This document shows, one piece after another, positions 39,019 to 47,882 of a stretch of DNA of 64,000 nucleotides. Numbering within the stretch: position 1 is the first letter of the stretch; each line of letters begins with the position of its first letter. Under the pieces are notes generated by a model. The model had not been told where the DNA came from, did not search any database, and saw only the letters and a program-made list of their open reading frames with translations. The stretch is from the NCBI RefSeq assembly GCF_029911635.1, contig NZ_JARYTI010000005.1:157584-221583 (forward strand), read 5' to 3'. The translations under genes were made by a program, and so were the position numbers. Origin of the DNA: Sphingomonas sp. AR_OL41 (GTDB lineage: Bacteria > Pseudomonadota > Alphaproteobacteria > Sphingomonadales > Sphingomonadaceae).

Positions 39019-39723
39019 ATGAGCGAAGTACTGACGCTCGCCGCCGAGACGCGCGAACAGGTTGGCAAGGGAGCCTCCCGTTCACTGCGTCGTGAAGGCC
39101 GCGTACCCGCCGTGATCTACGGCAACAAGCAAGACCCCGTGGCCATCCACGTCGAAGAGAAGGCGCTGATGCGTCTCCTGATGACGGGTCACTTCATGAA
39201 TTCTGTCGTGATGATCGACAATGGCGGCAAGGCTGTCCGCACGCTGCCGAAGGACGTCGCCTTCGACGTCGTCACCGACCGTCCGGTCCATGCCGACTTC
39301 CTGCGCATCAGCGAGCACGCCACCGTGCACGTCCAGGTGCCGGTCGTGTTCGTCGACGAGGAGCTGTCGAAGGGCATCAAGCGCGGCGGCGTGCTCAACG
39401 TCGTGCGTCACGAGCTCGAACTGATCTGCGACGCAGCCGACATTCCCGGCGAGATCCAGGTCTCGCTCAAAGGCACCGACGTGGGTGACTCGATCCACAT
39501 CTCCAGCGTCAAGCTGCCCAAGGGCGCGGTGTCGGCGATCGACGATCGCGACTTCACCATCGCCACGCTGATCGCCCCGTCGGCGCTCAAGTCCGAAGCG
39601 CTCGAGCAGGCTGCCGAAGAGGCCGCCGAGGCCGAGGCTGCGCATGACGAGCATGTCGCCGAGGTCGAAGCGACCGAAGCCGCGGCCGACGACGCCGCTG
39701 CCGAGGACAAGGACGAGGCCTGA
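39019..39723 (+). CDS. rplY: 50S ribosomal protein L25/CTC
   Basis: Binds 5S rRNA in the large subunit. 234 residues from the ATG at 39019: L25 domain (about 1-95, with [20 protein letters not shown]) and the C-terminal CTC domain to about 190, then an acidic Glu/Ala/Asp tail of about 40 residues typical for alphaproteobacteria. A start at 38992 would add nine residues; the later one is chosen. Followed by a strong terminator. Confidence 0.95.
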   Translation: MSEVLTLAAETREQVGKGASRSLRREGRVPAVIYGNKQDPVAIHVEEKALMRLLMTGHFMNSVVMIDNGGKAVRTLPKDVAFDVVTDRPVHADFLRISEHATVHVQVPVVFVDEELSKGIKRGGVLNVVRHELELICDAADIPGEIQVSLKGTDVGDSIHISSVKLPKGAVSAIDDRDFTIATLIAPSALKSEALEQAAEEAAEAEAAHDEHVAEVEATEAAADDAAAEDKDEA

Positions 39724-39760
39724 GCCTCAACCCGGTTCACGCGCCAGCGAGAACTTCAGC

Positions 39761-39797
39761 GGGCGGGGAAGCTTCACGGCTTCCCCGCCCGTTTGTT
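39761..39797 (+). terminator. Rho-independent terminator after rplY
   Basis: GGGCGGGGAAGC (39761-39772), loop TTCACG, GCTTCCCCGCCC (39779-39790), then GTTTGTT. A 12-base-pair perfect stem with a T-rich tail. Confidence 0.85.
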
Positions 39798-39853
39798 CAT
39801 TGCGTTATGATGAGCCGGCGATAGGCTGGCCGTCCTCCCCGAGGCACCCGATC

Positions 39854-40249
39854 ATGAACCCCATCCCCCTTCTCGCTGGCCTCCTGCTCGCGGCACTGCC
39901 CGCGACCGCAATCGCCGCCGAGCAATCGGCTCCCCTGCCCGCCGGCGTCGATCGCGACGTCTATTGCGAAATGCTCCTGTCGCAGGTGGCGGAGGCGCAG
40001 GAGAAGCTGACCGACGAGCAGAAGGCAACACATGCCCGTATCATGGGGTCGGTGCGCGAGGCGTTGAGCTTCTATCTCGGATCGATCACGGCACGGCTGA
40101 GCGATGCGCAGATGACCGACTTCACCGCGCGGGCGAACAAGGCCCTGGCGGCGTCAACCAGCGACGGCCGTGCGATCCAGCTGCAATATTGCCTGAACGA
40201 CGCCACGCGGCGCGCGAGCCATTTTGCCGACCGGGTCGAGGCGAACTGA
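39854..40249 (+). CDS. Exported hypothetical protein
   Basis: 131 residues from the ATG at 39854, with a signal peptide (1-21, cleavage near A-I-A-A-E). The mature part is helical with two cysteines (Y-C-E-M-L and Q-Y-C-L-N-D) that may be paired, and a V-D-R-D-V segment. No family recognised. It lies directly upstream of pth with eight bases between. Confidence 0.6.
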   Translation: MNPIPLLAGLLLAALPATAIAAEQSAPLPAGVDRDVYCEMLLSQVAEAQEKLTDEQKATHARIMGSVREALSFYLGSITARLSDAQMTDFTARANKALAASTSDGRAIQLQYCLNDATRRASHFADRVEAN

Positions 40250-40257
40250 CGGGCGCG

Positions 40258-40839
40258 ATGACGATGCAATTATGGGTCGGCCTCGGCAATCCGGGCGCGC
40301 AATATGCGCTGCACCGGCACAATGTCGGCTTCATGGCCGTCGATGCGATCGCCGCGGTGCATGGCTTCGGGCCGCCGCAGAAGAAATTCCAGGGCTGGAC
40401 GCTGGAAGGCCGGATCGGCGGCGAGAAGATCCTGTTGCTCAAGCCGGCGACCTTCATGAACGAAAGCGGCCGTTCGATCGGCGAGGCGATGCGCTTCTAC
40501 AAGCTGACCCCGGAGGATGTGACGGTGTTCTACGACGAGCTCGACCTGGCACCGTTCAAGGTCAAGGTGCGGCGCGGCGGCGGCACCGCCGGGCATAACG
40601 GCATCCGCTCGACCGACGCGCATCTCGGCCCCGATTTCCGCCGCGTGCGGATCGGAATCGGCCATCCCGGCCACAAGGACCGCGTCACTGGCCATGTGCT
40701 GGGCAATTTCGCCAAGGCCGAGATGGACGATCTTTCCGATCTGCTCGGCGCCATCGCGGCGGAAGCGCTGTGGCTCGCCAAGGGGGACGATGTGCGCTTC
40801 ATGAACGATATCGCGTTGCGGCTGGGATCGGCGGCATGA
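40258..40839 (+). CDS. pth: Peptidyl-tRNA hydrolase
   Basis: Releases tRNA from prematurely dropped peptidyl-tRNA. 193 residues from 40258 (or 191 from the ATG at 40264). The active-site His is in Y-A-L-H-R-H-N-V-G-F, with the conserved K-P-x-T-F-M-N-x-S-G segment and the H of R-G-G-G-T-A-G-H-N-G. Overlapped at its end by the next gene (ATGA). Confidence 0.93.
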   Translation: MTMQLWVGLGNPGAQYALHRHNVGFMAVDAIAAVHGFGPPQKKFQGWTLEGRIGGEKILLLKPATFMNESGRSIGEAMRFYKLTPEDVTVFYDELDLAPFKVKVRRGGGTAGHNGIRSTDAHLGPDFRRVRIGIGHPGHKDRVTGHVLGNFAKAEMDDLSDLLGAIAAEALWLAKGDDVRFMNDIALRLGSAA

Positions 40840-41438
40840 GCGTGCGCCAGCTGTTCGCGACGCCGGTCTATGACGGCGAGCTCGGCCATGCCGCATTGCT
40901 CGACGAACTGGCCGACGCCTGCCGCGACCTCGCCATGGACGATCGCGCCGGGCGCGCCTGGTCGAAGGAACATGGCTATCGCGGCTATACCTCCTACGCC
41001 TCGCTCAACGATTTGCCGCGCCGCGACCCGCGCTTCGGCGACCTCGTCAAGCTGCTCGACAAGCATGTCGCTGCCTTCGCGGTCGAATGCGGCTTTCAGC
41101 TGCACGGCAAACTCAAGCTCGACAGCCTGTGGGTCAACATCCTCAAACCCGGCGGCGCGCATTCGGGGCATATCCATCCGCACAGCGCGGTGTCGGGGAC
41201 GCTCTATGTCGAGGTGCCGGCGGGGTCGGGTGCGATCCGCTTCGAGGATCCGCGGCTGGCGATGATGATGGCGGCACCGCAACGCCTGCCCGACGCGCCC
41301 GAGCCGCTCCAACCCTTCGTCCATGTCGCGCCGCGGCCGGGCATGGTGCTGCTCTGGGAAAGCTGGCTGCGGCACGAGGTGATGCCGAGCACCGCCAAGG
41401 GCGAGCGGCTCAGCATCAGTTTCAACTACCGACAATAA
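40836..41438 (+). CDS. Putative 2OG-Fe(II) oxygenase (TIGR02466-type)
   Basis: 200 residues from the ATG at 40836, coupled to pth by a four-base overlap. It has the double-stranded beta-helix pattern of this group: L-W-V-N-I-L-K-P-G-G-A-H-S-G-H-I-H-P-H-S with metal-binding His residues, G-T-L-Y-V-E-V-P near residue 125, and P-G-M-V-L-L-W-E-S-W-L-R-H-E-V near the end with the last His. Substrate unknown; the pairing with pth is a common synteny in alphaproteobacteria but not explained. Confidence 0.72.
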   Translation: MSVRQLFATPVYDGELGHAALLDELADACRDLAMDDRAGRAWSKEHGYRGYTSYASLNDLPRRDPRFGDLVKLLDKHVAAFAVECGFQLHGKLKLDSLWVNILKPGGAHSGHIHPHSAVSGTLYVEVPAGSGAIRFEDPRLAMMMAAPQRLPDAPEPLQPFVHVAPRPGMVLLWESWLRHEVMPSTAKGERLSISFNYRQ

Positions 41439-41453
41439 GTAGACTGAATTTGT

Positions 41454-42062
41454 TCAGAAATGGAAGCCGACGACCATGTTCGCGACCGGATTGATGCCGC
41501 CATGATCGCCACCGTTGCTGCCGGTCGCGGCGAGGCGGAACGAGCGCGGCATCGCTGAGGCCGCGCGTCCGAGCAGTGCACCGCCCTCGAGCCCCAGCGT
41601 GAGCCCTTCCGACACGGTACGGGTATAGCCCATCGTCATCGCCGGCGTGTAGCTGCGGAAGCCGGCGCGGATGCTCTCGGCATTGGTGCCGCGCGGATTG
41701 TACAGCAGGCCGTGCGTAACGCGCTGCGCATCGTTGAAGAAATTCTGCCGCTCGAACATCCGCACGCCCGCCGCGACGTGGAAACCGTCGCCGCTCGGGT
41801 AGAATTCCATCATCGAGCTGCGCAACCGCTGCCGGACTCGGCCAGCCGCATCGATCTGTTCGCCCAGTGACGGTTGAACCATGGTCGCGTCACGGTAGAT
41901 CCGCAATGTCGCCGAAGATGGGGCGTCGCGGTGCGCGGTGGCAGTGCCGGTCCGCAGATCCTGGAGCGGCGCACTCCCCCGAGGCGCCGCTCCAGTGCCA
42001 GCCATTACCGGCGGCGATGCGAGGCACAGGACCGAAACGGTTATCCCCAGTGCGACACGCAT
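41454..42062 (-). CDS. Exported hypothetical protein, possible small outer-membrane barrel
   Basis: 202 residues with a signal peptide (1-21, V-M-A-G). The central and C-terminal parts alternate polar and hydrophobic residues as in beta strands (F-H-V-A-A-G-V-R-M-F, M-T-M-G-Y-T-R-T, L-T-L-G-L-E-G-G-A), and the last residue is Phe, as in many outer-membrane barrels. No family recognised. Convergent with the putative 2OG oxygenase, with about 15 bases between stops. Confidence 0.6.
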   Translation of the reverse strand: MRVALGITVSVLCLASPPVMAGTGAAPRGSAPLQDLRTGTATAHRDAPSSATLRIYRDATMVQPSLGEQIDAAGRVRQRLRSSMMEFYPSGDGFHVAAGVRMFERQNFFNDAQRVTHGLLYNPRGTNAESIRAGFRSYTPAMTMGYTRTVSEGLTLGLEGGALLGRAASAMPRSFRLAATGSNGGDHGGINPVANMVVGFHF

Positions 42063-42094
42063 ATCGATCCCCTGTTGGGAAGACCGTCACCCCC

Positions 42095-42235
42095 ATGCCG
42101 GCCTTCAATGATGTGACCGCGACGCGACGTGACATCCTCACTGCCGATTTCGACCAGGCCGACGAAGCGTTCGATTTCATCGATGAACCGAGCGCAGTGC
42201 GCGCGAGTTCTGCCTCACTGCAAGCGCACGCATGA
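42095..42235 (+). CDS. Possible small acidic protein (46 aa)
   Basis: A 46-residue reading frame starting M-P-A-F-N-D-V-T-A-T-R-R-D, rich in Asp/Glu in the middle (A-D-F-D-Q-A-D-E-A-F-D-F-I-D-E). Base composition by codon position looks coding (GC-rich third positions). No family recognised and no strong ribosome binding site seen. It sits in the gap before ychF. Confidence 0.35.
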   Translation: MPAFNDVTATRRDILTADFDQADEAFDFIDEPSAVRASSASLQAHA

Positions 42236-42315
42236 CATCCCACCAGCCCGGGCGACTTGCGAAAAAGCGGCCGGGCGCCTAGGCGGACGGCCAGTTTTCC
42301 AAGGATCATCGTAAA

Positions 42316-43416
42316 ATGGGTTTCCGCTGCGGCATCGTCGGCTTGCCGAACGTCGGCAAGTCGACGCTTTTCAACGCGCTCACCGAAACGGCGGCGGCGC
42401 AGGCGGCCAATTATCCGTTCTGCACGATCGAGCCCAATGTCGGCAACGTCGCGGTGCCCGATCCGCGCCTGCAGCAGCTCGCTGCGGTCGCCGGCTCTGC
42501 CAAGATCATCGAGACCCAGCTCGGCTTCGTCGACATTGCCGGTCTGGTGCGCGGCGCGTCGAAGGGCGAAGGCCTCGGCAACCAGTTCCTCGGCAACATC
42601 CGCGAGGTCGACGCGATCGTCCATGTGCTGCGCTGCTTCGAAAATGGCGACGTCACGCATGTCGAGGGCAAGGTCGATCCGATCGCCGACGCCGAGACGG
42701 TCGAGACCGAGCTGATGCTGTCCGATCTGGAGAGCCTCGAAAAGCGCGTGCCGAATTACATCAAGAAGGGCCAGCAGGGCGACAAGGAGGCCAAGATCGC
42801 CGCCGCCGTGCTCGGCCAGGCGCTTGAGTTGCTGCGCGCCGGCAAGCCCGCCCGGCTGACCGTGCCGAAGGACGAGGAAGAGGCGCGCGTCTTCGCCCAG
42901 GCGCAGCTGCTGACCTCCAAGCCTGTGCTGTACGTGTGCAACGTCGATGAGGGCGACGCGGCGCATGGCAATAAGCTGTCGGCGCTGGTGTTCGAAAAGG
43001 CCAAGGCGGAGGGCGCCGAGGCGGTCGTCGTCTCCGCCGCGATCGAGGCCGAGATCGCGACGATGGCGCCCGAGGAACGCGGCGAGTTTCTGTCCGAGCT
43101 CGGGCTTGAGGAAACCGGCCTCGCCCGCGTCATCACCGCCGGCTACAAGCTGCTGCATCTGCTGACCTTCTTCACCGTCGGCCCGAAGGAAGCACGCGCC
43201 TGGACGGTCCACGCCGGGGCCAAGGCGCCGCAGGCGGCGGGCGAGATCCACACCGATTTCGAACGCGGTTTCATCCGCGCCGAGACCATCGCCTTTGCCG
43301 ACTATATCGCGCTGAAGGGCGAAAGCGGCGCGCGCGATGCCGGCAAGCTGCGCCAGGAGGGCAAGGAATATGTCGTCCATGACGGCGACGTGATGCTGTT
43401 CCGCTTCAACGTCTGA
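42316..43416 (+). CDS. ychF: GTP/ATP-binding protein YchF
   Basis: Conserved OLA1/YchF ATPase of translation and stress control. 366 residues. G1 is G-L-P-N-V-G-K-S-T (7-15), G3 is [17 protein letters not shown] (near 70), G4-like is N-V-D-E. The C-terminal TGS domain ends with [19 protein letters not shown], diagnostic for YchF. A weak TTGCGA-17-TAGGCG promoter-like sequence lies at 42257-42285. Confidence 0.95.
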   Translation: MGFRCGIVGLPNVGKSTLFNALTETAAAQAANYPFCTIEPNVGNVAVPDPRLQQLAAVAGSAKIIETQLGFVDIAGLVRGASKGEGLGNQFLGNIREVDAIVHVLRCFENGDVTHVEGKVDPIADAETVETELMLSDLESLEKRVPNYIKKGQQGDKEAKIAAAVLGQALELLRAGKPARLTVPKDEEEARVFAQAQLLTSKPVLYVCNVDEGDAAHGNKLSALVFEKAKAEGAEAVVVSAAIEAEIATMAPEERGEFLSELGLEETGLARVITAGYKLLHLLTFFTVGPKEARAWTVHAGAKAPQAAGEIHTDFERGFIRAETIAFADYIALKGESGARDAGKLRQEGKEYVVHDGDVMLFRFNV

Positions 43417-43460
43417 GCGATGGCATTGCCGCCCGCATCTCTTGGGACTACCTAGCCACC

Positions 43461-43796
43461 ATGCTGCTGCGGCTGATCCTCGCCCTGCTGATGGTCGCGC
43501 TGGCGATGCCGGCGATGGCGAGTCATGGCTGCCATGACGACATGCCCGCCGCCCCCGCCACGTCCCATGCTCAGGCGATGTCGATGTCCGCGCCGATGCC
43601 GATGCCGATCGGCAAGCATGACAGCACCGCGGCGGAACATGTCTGCGCGGGCTGCATCCCGCCGTCGACATGGCGCAGCAACGTCCCCGCCAGCCGGGTG
43701 CTGACGGCACCGCTGCCGCGGGCGTCGCGTATCGCGACGCTCGATCTCGCGCCGCCGGCACCGCCGGCCACGCCCCCGCCACGCCGGATCGGCTGA
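43461..43796 (+). CDS. Met/His-rich exported protein (putative copper-related)
   Basis: 111 residues; signal peptide (1-20), then H-G-C-H-D-D-M and Met/Ser/Pro-rich stretches (A-Q-A-M-S-M-S-A-P-M-P-M-P) and a C-A-G-C pair near residue 63. It resembles DUF2946-type small proteins seen in copper loci. The next gene is also Met/His-rich and begins 53 bases on, so a metal-handling pair is inferred. Confidence 0.6.
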   Translation: MLLRLILALLMVALAMPAMASHGCHDDMPAAPATSHAQAMSMSAPMPMPIGKHDSTAAEHVCAGCIPPSTWRSNVPASRVLTAPLPRASRIATLDLAPPAPPATPPPRRIG

Positions 43797-43849
43797 GCCC
43801 GCGAGGCCGTGCGCCTCGCCATGCCCTGCCCCGATCCGGAGAAAGTTCG

Positions 43850-45541
43850 ATGCCCCGTTACCCTCTGCTCGCCACGGTCGCCGTGGCGGCGTTGTTGCCG
43901 CTTTCCGCCGCCGCGCAAAGCATGGCGCCCGGCATGCATATGCCCATGCCCACACCATCGCCAAAGCCTGACGCCAAGCCGACCTCCAAGCCGACACGTC
44001 ACGCGACGCCGCGCGCCACCGTCCACCGCGCGAAGCCAAAGACGAACCGCGCCGCACCGCCCGCGCCATCACCGGAGCACGGGCAGATGGACGGCATGCC
44101 GATGCCACCCGCACCGGCCAGCACCACGCCATCGCCCCCCGCGGTATCCGCCGACCAAAATTCCACGACACCGGACATGCCGGGCATGGCGATGCAGGCA
44201 CCGACGACCGGAGCGGCGACACCAGCGCCGCTGTCCCATGCCGGTCACGCCACGGACGCGCCGATGGACCCGAATATGCCGGGCATGGCGATGCCGCCCG
44301 CGACCACCGGCAGCGCGACACCCGCCCCCGCCGCGCATGCCGGCCATAACAGGACGCCGGCGATGGACCCGACCATGCCCGGCATGGAGATGACCGGCGG
44401 TGGCGGCGCCTATGCGGCCGGCTCGGGCACCGCGCGCCTGCCCGCCGCCGAAGGCGCGATGCACGGGCTGCACTTCGCGACCGGCGGCTGGATGCTGATG
44501 CTGCACGGCTATGTCTGGAGCGTCTATACCGACCAGGGCGGCCCGCGCGGCGCCAATGAGGCCTATGTATCCTCGATGGCGATGCTCACCGCCGCGCGCG
44601 ATCTCGGCGCCGGCGTGCATCTCCAGCTACGCTCGATGCTCAGCCTCGAGCCGTTGATGGGCCCGCGCGGCTACCCCAATCTGTTTGCCACCGGCGAAAC
44701 GGCGGATGGCGCCAATCCGCTGATCGACCGCCAGCACCCGCACGACCTGTTCATGGAACTTGCCGGCCGCGTCGATGTCGACATCGCCGCGAACAGCAGC
44801 GTCTTCGTTTATGGGGGCCCGGTCGCCGAGCCGGCGCTCGGCCCCTCGGCCTTCATGCACCGCGCCTCGGCGCAATATCTGCCCGACAGCCCGATCACGC
44901 ATCACTGGTTCGACAGCACGCATATCGCCTTCGGGGTGGTCACCGCCGGCATCGCCACGCCGCACTGGCAGATCGAGGGATCGGCGTTCCGCGGGCGCGA
45001 GCCCGACGAGCATCGCTGGAACATCGAGACGCCGAAGCTCGATTCCTGGAGCGTGCGCGCCACCTGGACGCCGGCCCCGGCCTGGGCGGTGCAGGTCAGC
45101 CATGGCAAGATCCATAGCGGCGAACAACTCGAGCCCGGCGTCAACGAGGCGCGCACGACGGCGAGCGTGCATTATGCCCATGGCGGCCTGTCGACGACCC
45201 TCGGCTTCGCGATCAAGAACAAGCAGCCCGGCCGCTCGCTCACCGCCTGGCTGGCCGAGGCAAATTGGGATCTCGACCGTCACCATACCCTGTTCGGAAG
45301 GTTCGAGAATGTCGCCAATGACGAGCTGTTCCCCAACCACGCCGATCCGCTGCACGACCGCACCTTCCGCGTCAGCAAGCTGGAGGGCGGCTATGCCTAT
45401 CGCCTGAAGGTCGCCGGGCCGGTCCAGGCCGCGCTGGGCGGGTCGGTCGGTGTCTATGCCAAGCCGGCGGCGCTCGACGCGGTCTATGGCAAGTTTCCGG
45501 TGAGCTTCAGCCTGTTCGCCAAGCTCTCGCTCGGGCATTAG
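43850..45541 (+). CDS. Met/His-rich outer-membrane-like protein
   Basis: 563 residues from the ATG at 43850 with a signal peptide (1-22). The first 210 residues are low complexity, with tandem copies of H-A-G-H followed about five residues later by M-D-P-N-M-P-G-M-A-M (residues about 130-200), typical metal-binding. The rest (about 215-563) is beta-strand-rich, with G-G-W-M-L-M-L-H-G-Y and a C terminus F-S-L-F-A-K-L-S-L-G-H like an outer-membrane barrel. I suggest copper or another soft metal, but I cannot name the family. Confidence 0.65.
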   Translation: MPRYPLLATVAVAALLPLSAAAQSMAPGMHMPMPTPSPKPDAKPTSKPTRHATPRATVHRAKPKTNRAAPPAPSPEHGQMDGMPMPPAPASTTPSPPAVSADQNSTTPDMPGMAMQAPTTGAATPAPLSHAGHATDAPMDPNMPGMAMPPATTGSATPAPAAHAGHNRTPAMDPTMPGMEMTGGGGAYAAGSGTARLPAAEGAMHGLHFATGGWMLMLHGYVWSVYTDQGGPRGANEAYVSSMAMLTAARDLGAGVHLQLRSMLSLEPLMGPRGYPNLFATGETADGANPLIDRQHPHDLFMELAGRVDVDIAANSSVFVYGGPVAEPALGPSAFMHRASAQYLPDSPITHHWFDSTHIAFGVVTAGIATPHWQIEGSAFRGREPDEHRWNIETPKLDSWSVRATWTPAPAWAVQVSHGKIHSGEQLEPGVNEARTTASVHYAHGGLSTTLGFAIKNKQPGRSLTAWLAEANWDLDRHHTLFGRFENVANDELFPNHADPLHDRTFRVSKLEGGYAYRLKVAGPVQAALGGSVGVYAKPAALDAVYGKFPVSFSLFAKLSLGH

Positions 45542-45564
45542 GCGTTATCGTCAAGGAGTCGCCG

Positions 45565-46839
45565 ATGGTTCGTTTTCGTCCGCTGTTCGATGCCTTGCTA
45601 GCCATCGGCCTTTCCGCCTGTGCCACCTCACCCGCACCGCAAGGTGTGCCCGTCGCGACTGAGGTCGAGGCGCGTGCGCCGGTCACCATCCTCGTCTCGA
45701 TCGACGGCTTCCGCGCTGATTATCGGTCGCGCGGCGTGACGCCCCATCTCGATGCCATCGCGGCGCGCGGCATCTCGGCAGTCATGCACCCGAGCTTCCC
45801 GTCCAAAACCTTTCCCAACCACTGGACGCTGGTCACGGGGATGCGGCCGGATCGCAGCGGCATCGTCTCCAACAGCATGGAAGACGTCGCGAGGCCGGGC
45901 AAGAAGTTCACCATGGAGGACAGCAAGGACCCCTTCTGGTGGAACGCCGCCGAGCCGATCTGGGCGACCGCCGAGAAGGCCGGGGTGCGTAGCGCGACGA
46001 TGTTCTGGCCCGGCTCCAACGTCGCCTGGGGCGGGGCGATGGCGCAGGAATGGCCCAATGCGGTGACGGGCGGCGTTCGTCCGCGCGACTGGTGGCCATT
46101 CGACATCGTGATCCCCGCGCACCAGCGTATCGACGGCGTGCTCGACTGGCTGCGCCGCCCGACGGCGACCCGGCCGCGACTCATCACGCTGTATTTCGAT
46201 ACGGTCGATACCGCCGGCCATACCTATGGCCCTGAAGCCGCCGAAACGACCAGGGCTGTCGCCGAGGTCGATGCCGCGATCGGCGAACTCGTCGCCAGCC
46301 TTCGGCAGCTCGGCCAGCCCGCCAATCTCGTCATCGTCGCCGATCACGGCATGGCTGCGACCAGCCGCGCGCGGACCATCGCGATCGACCAGATCGCCAG
46401 TCCGGAAGATTATCGCCTGTTCGACACCGGTCCCTTTGCCAGCCTCTATCCGGTCCCGGGGCACGAAGCGGCGCTTGAAAAGGCCCTGTTGAAGCCGCAC
46501 GACCATCTGCAATGCTGGCGCAACAGCGAGATCCCGGCGCGACTCCACTATGGCAGCAACCCGCGCATCCCACCCTATTTCTGCCTCGCCGAAACCGGCT
46601 GGCTGGCGGCGAAAACGACGCCGACCAAGGAGGGCGATCTGGGCAATCACGGCTATGACAATATGGCGCCGGAAATGGCCGCGCTGTTCGTCGCCGCCGG
46701 CCCCGATATCAAGCCTGCCGGCCCGCTCGCCGATTTCGACAATGTCGATGTCGCCCCATTGCTCCGTGATCTGCTCGGCCTGCCGGCGGCCACCGGGCTC
46801 GACGGCAACGACGCACCGTTCAAGAAGGTTCTTCATTGA
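45565..46839 (+). CDS. Nucleotide pyrophosphatase/phosphodiesterase-like lipoprotein
   Basis: 424 residues with a lipobox (L-S-A-C near 19). Alkaline-phosphatase superfamily, NPP branch: metal-binding S-I-D-G-F-R-A-D-Y near 50, nucleophile Thr in S-K-T-F-P-N-H-W-T near 87, D-T-V-D-T-A-G-H-T-Y-G-P near 215, A-D-H-G-M near 260, and the final N-H-G-Y-D-N-M. Hydrolyses phosphodiester or pyrophosphate bonds in the periplasm; substrate unknown. Next gene overlaps by one base. Confidence 0.85.
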   Translation: MVRFRPLFDALLAIGLSACATSPAPQGVPVATEVEARAPVTILVSIDGFRADYRSRGVTPHLDAIAARGISAVMHPSFPSKTFPNHWTLVTGMRPDRSGIVSNSMEDVARPGKKFTMEDSKDPFWWNAAEPIWATAEKAGVRSATMFWPGSNVAWGGAMAQEWPNAVTGGVRPRDWWPFDIVIPAHQRIDGVLDWLRRPTATRPRLITLYFDTVDTAGHTYGPEAAETTRAVAEVDAAIGELVASLRQLGQPANLVIVADHGMAATSRARTIAIDQIASPEDYRLFDTGPFASLYPVPGHEAALEKALLKPHDHLQCWRNSEIPARLHYGSNPRIPPYFCLAETGWLAAKTTPTKEGDLGNHGYDNMAPEMAALFVAAGPDIKPAGPLADFDNVDVAPLLRDLLGLPAATGLDGNDAPFKKVLH

Positions 46840-47288
46840 TGCAATATTTCGAGGATATCGCGGTCGGCACCAAGTCCAGCTTCGGCCGCTACGAGGTGAC
46901 CCGCGAGGAGGTCATCGCCTTTGCCCAGCGTTACGACCCCCAGCCCTTCCATCTCTCCGACGAAGCCGCCGCCGCAACGCATTTCGGCCGGCTGTCGGCG
47001 AGCGGCTGGCACACCTGCGCGATGACCATGGCGATGATGGTGGAGAATCTGAAAGCCAACAAACAGGCCGGATTAGGCTCGCCGGGACTGGACGAACTGC
47101 GCTGGTTGAAACCGGTCTATCCCGGCGACACGCTGCGCTGCGAGACCGAGGTGCTCGACAAGCGCGCGTCGCAGAGCCGGCCCGAAATGGGCATCTTCCA
47201 CAGCCGCATGACGGTGTTCAACCAGCATGACCAGCCGGTGATGACCTTCGTCTCGACGGGGCTGGTGGCGACACGTCCGACCACCTGA
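46839..47288 (+). CDS. MaoC-like hydratase
   Basis: 149 residues from the ATG at 46839 (the upstream TTG at 46836 overlaps the previous stop). Hot-dog fold R-specific enoyl hydratase signature: A-Q-R-Y-D-P-Q-P-F-H-L-S-D-E-A-A near 30 with catalytic Asp and His, and G-R-L-S-A-S-G-W-H-T near 55. Probably acts on an enoyl-CoA; substrate unknown. Translationally coupled to the phosphodiesterase (TGATG). Confidence 0.82.
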   Translation: MQYFEDIAVGTKSSFGRYEVTREEVIAFAQRYDPQPFHLSDEAAAATHFGRLSASGWHTCAMTMAMMVENLKANKQAGLGSPGLDELRWLKPVYPGDTLRCETEVLDKRASQSRPEMGIFHSRMTVFNQHDQPVMTFVSTGLVATRPTT

Positions 47289-47404
47289 CCTGCGGCGGTC
47301 GGCGCGAGCGCGGCGAGACCTTTCGCCCCGCGGTTCTCATCGGATCCTAACCAATACCACGCTTTTACAGATCGTCATGCCAGCACGTACCAAAAAAGAA
47401 AATT

Positions 47405-47574
47405 GCTCACGCGGAGACGCGGAGACGCGGAGGTGTCTCATCCGGACGAACAGGAACCCGCTGCAACAGAAAGATTGTTCACGTGAAGGCGCGAAGGCGC
47501 AAAGCCAATCTCCTCCGCGTCTCCGCGCCTCCGCGTGAACCAGCATTTTCGCACCTTCGCGCCTTCGCGTGAAC
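47405..47574. repeat. Intergenic repeat with four interleaved arms
   Basis: Four units: arm 1 CTCACGCGGAGACGCGGAGA (47406 on), arm 2 GTTCACGTGAAGGCGCGAAG (47477 on), arm 3 (47510-47540) complementary to arm 1, and arm 4 (47551-47574) complementary to arm 2. Order 1-2-3-4 with 1 pairing 3 and 2 pairing 4 would form a pseudoknot-like fold. Same class as 12339-12489. It is in the 594-base gap before petC, which contains no convincing gene apart from the weak frame at 47679-47795. Confidence 0.78.
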
Positions 47575-47678
47575 CAAAGAGCCTAGCGCACCGCCAGTAG
47601 GGTCAGATCGCCGTCCCCACGATCAAGCGGGCGAGGGAGCGAAGGACGGTGCCGGTTTGGCGACGCGGCGACGGCGTT

Positions 47679-47795
47679 CTAACCGATGGCGCCCTCAACA
47701 TGGCCGTAACCGCCTCCGACACAACCGGACAAAGCAAAGCCGCCGACGAGCAGAGCGTCAGCGGCTAGGATCTTGACGGATAATCTGGGCCGCAT
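47679..47795 (-). CDS. Possible small lipoprotein (38 aa)
   Basis: A short frame from ATG 47795: M-R-P-R-L-S-V-K-I-L-A-A-D-A-L-L-V-G-G-F, then a lipobox-like L-S-G-C and a Gly/Tyr-rich end. The hydrophobic core and lipobox favour an entericidin-like small lipoprotein, but there is no strong ribosome binding site and no close neighbour. Weak call. Confidence 0.28.
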   Translation of the reverse strand: MRPRLSVKILAADALLVGGFALSGCVGGGYGHVEGAIG

Positions 47796-47848
47796 TCCAG
47801 ACAGGGCGAAACGTGGCGACCGCGCCCCCGTATCAACGGCAGTGCGAC

Positions 47849-47872
47849 GGGCCGGTTCCGAAGAACCGGCCC
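47849..47872 (-). terminator. Hairpin after petC
   Basis: Read leftward: GGGCCGGTTC-TTCG-GAACCGGCCC, a ten-base-pair stem with a stable TTCG loop, 11 bases past the petC stop. No T tract follows, so it may be a processing barrier rather than a classic intrinsic terminator. Confidence 0.55.
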
Positions 47873-47882
47873 GCACAAACGA

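Noticed and set aside
42257..42285. Strong promoter for ychF
   Set aside because: TTGCGA is followed 17 bases later by TAGGCG, a poor -10 box; similarity to the rplY promoter is only partial, so it is noted in the ychF entry and not listed.
41890..43782. About 630-codon minus-strand frame across the small protein region and ychF
   Set aside because: Its last part is antisense to ychF, whose YchF motifs are unambiguous.
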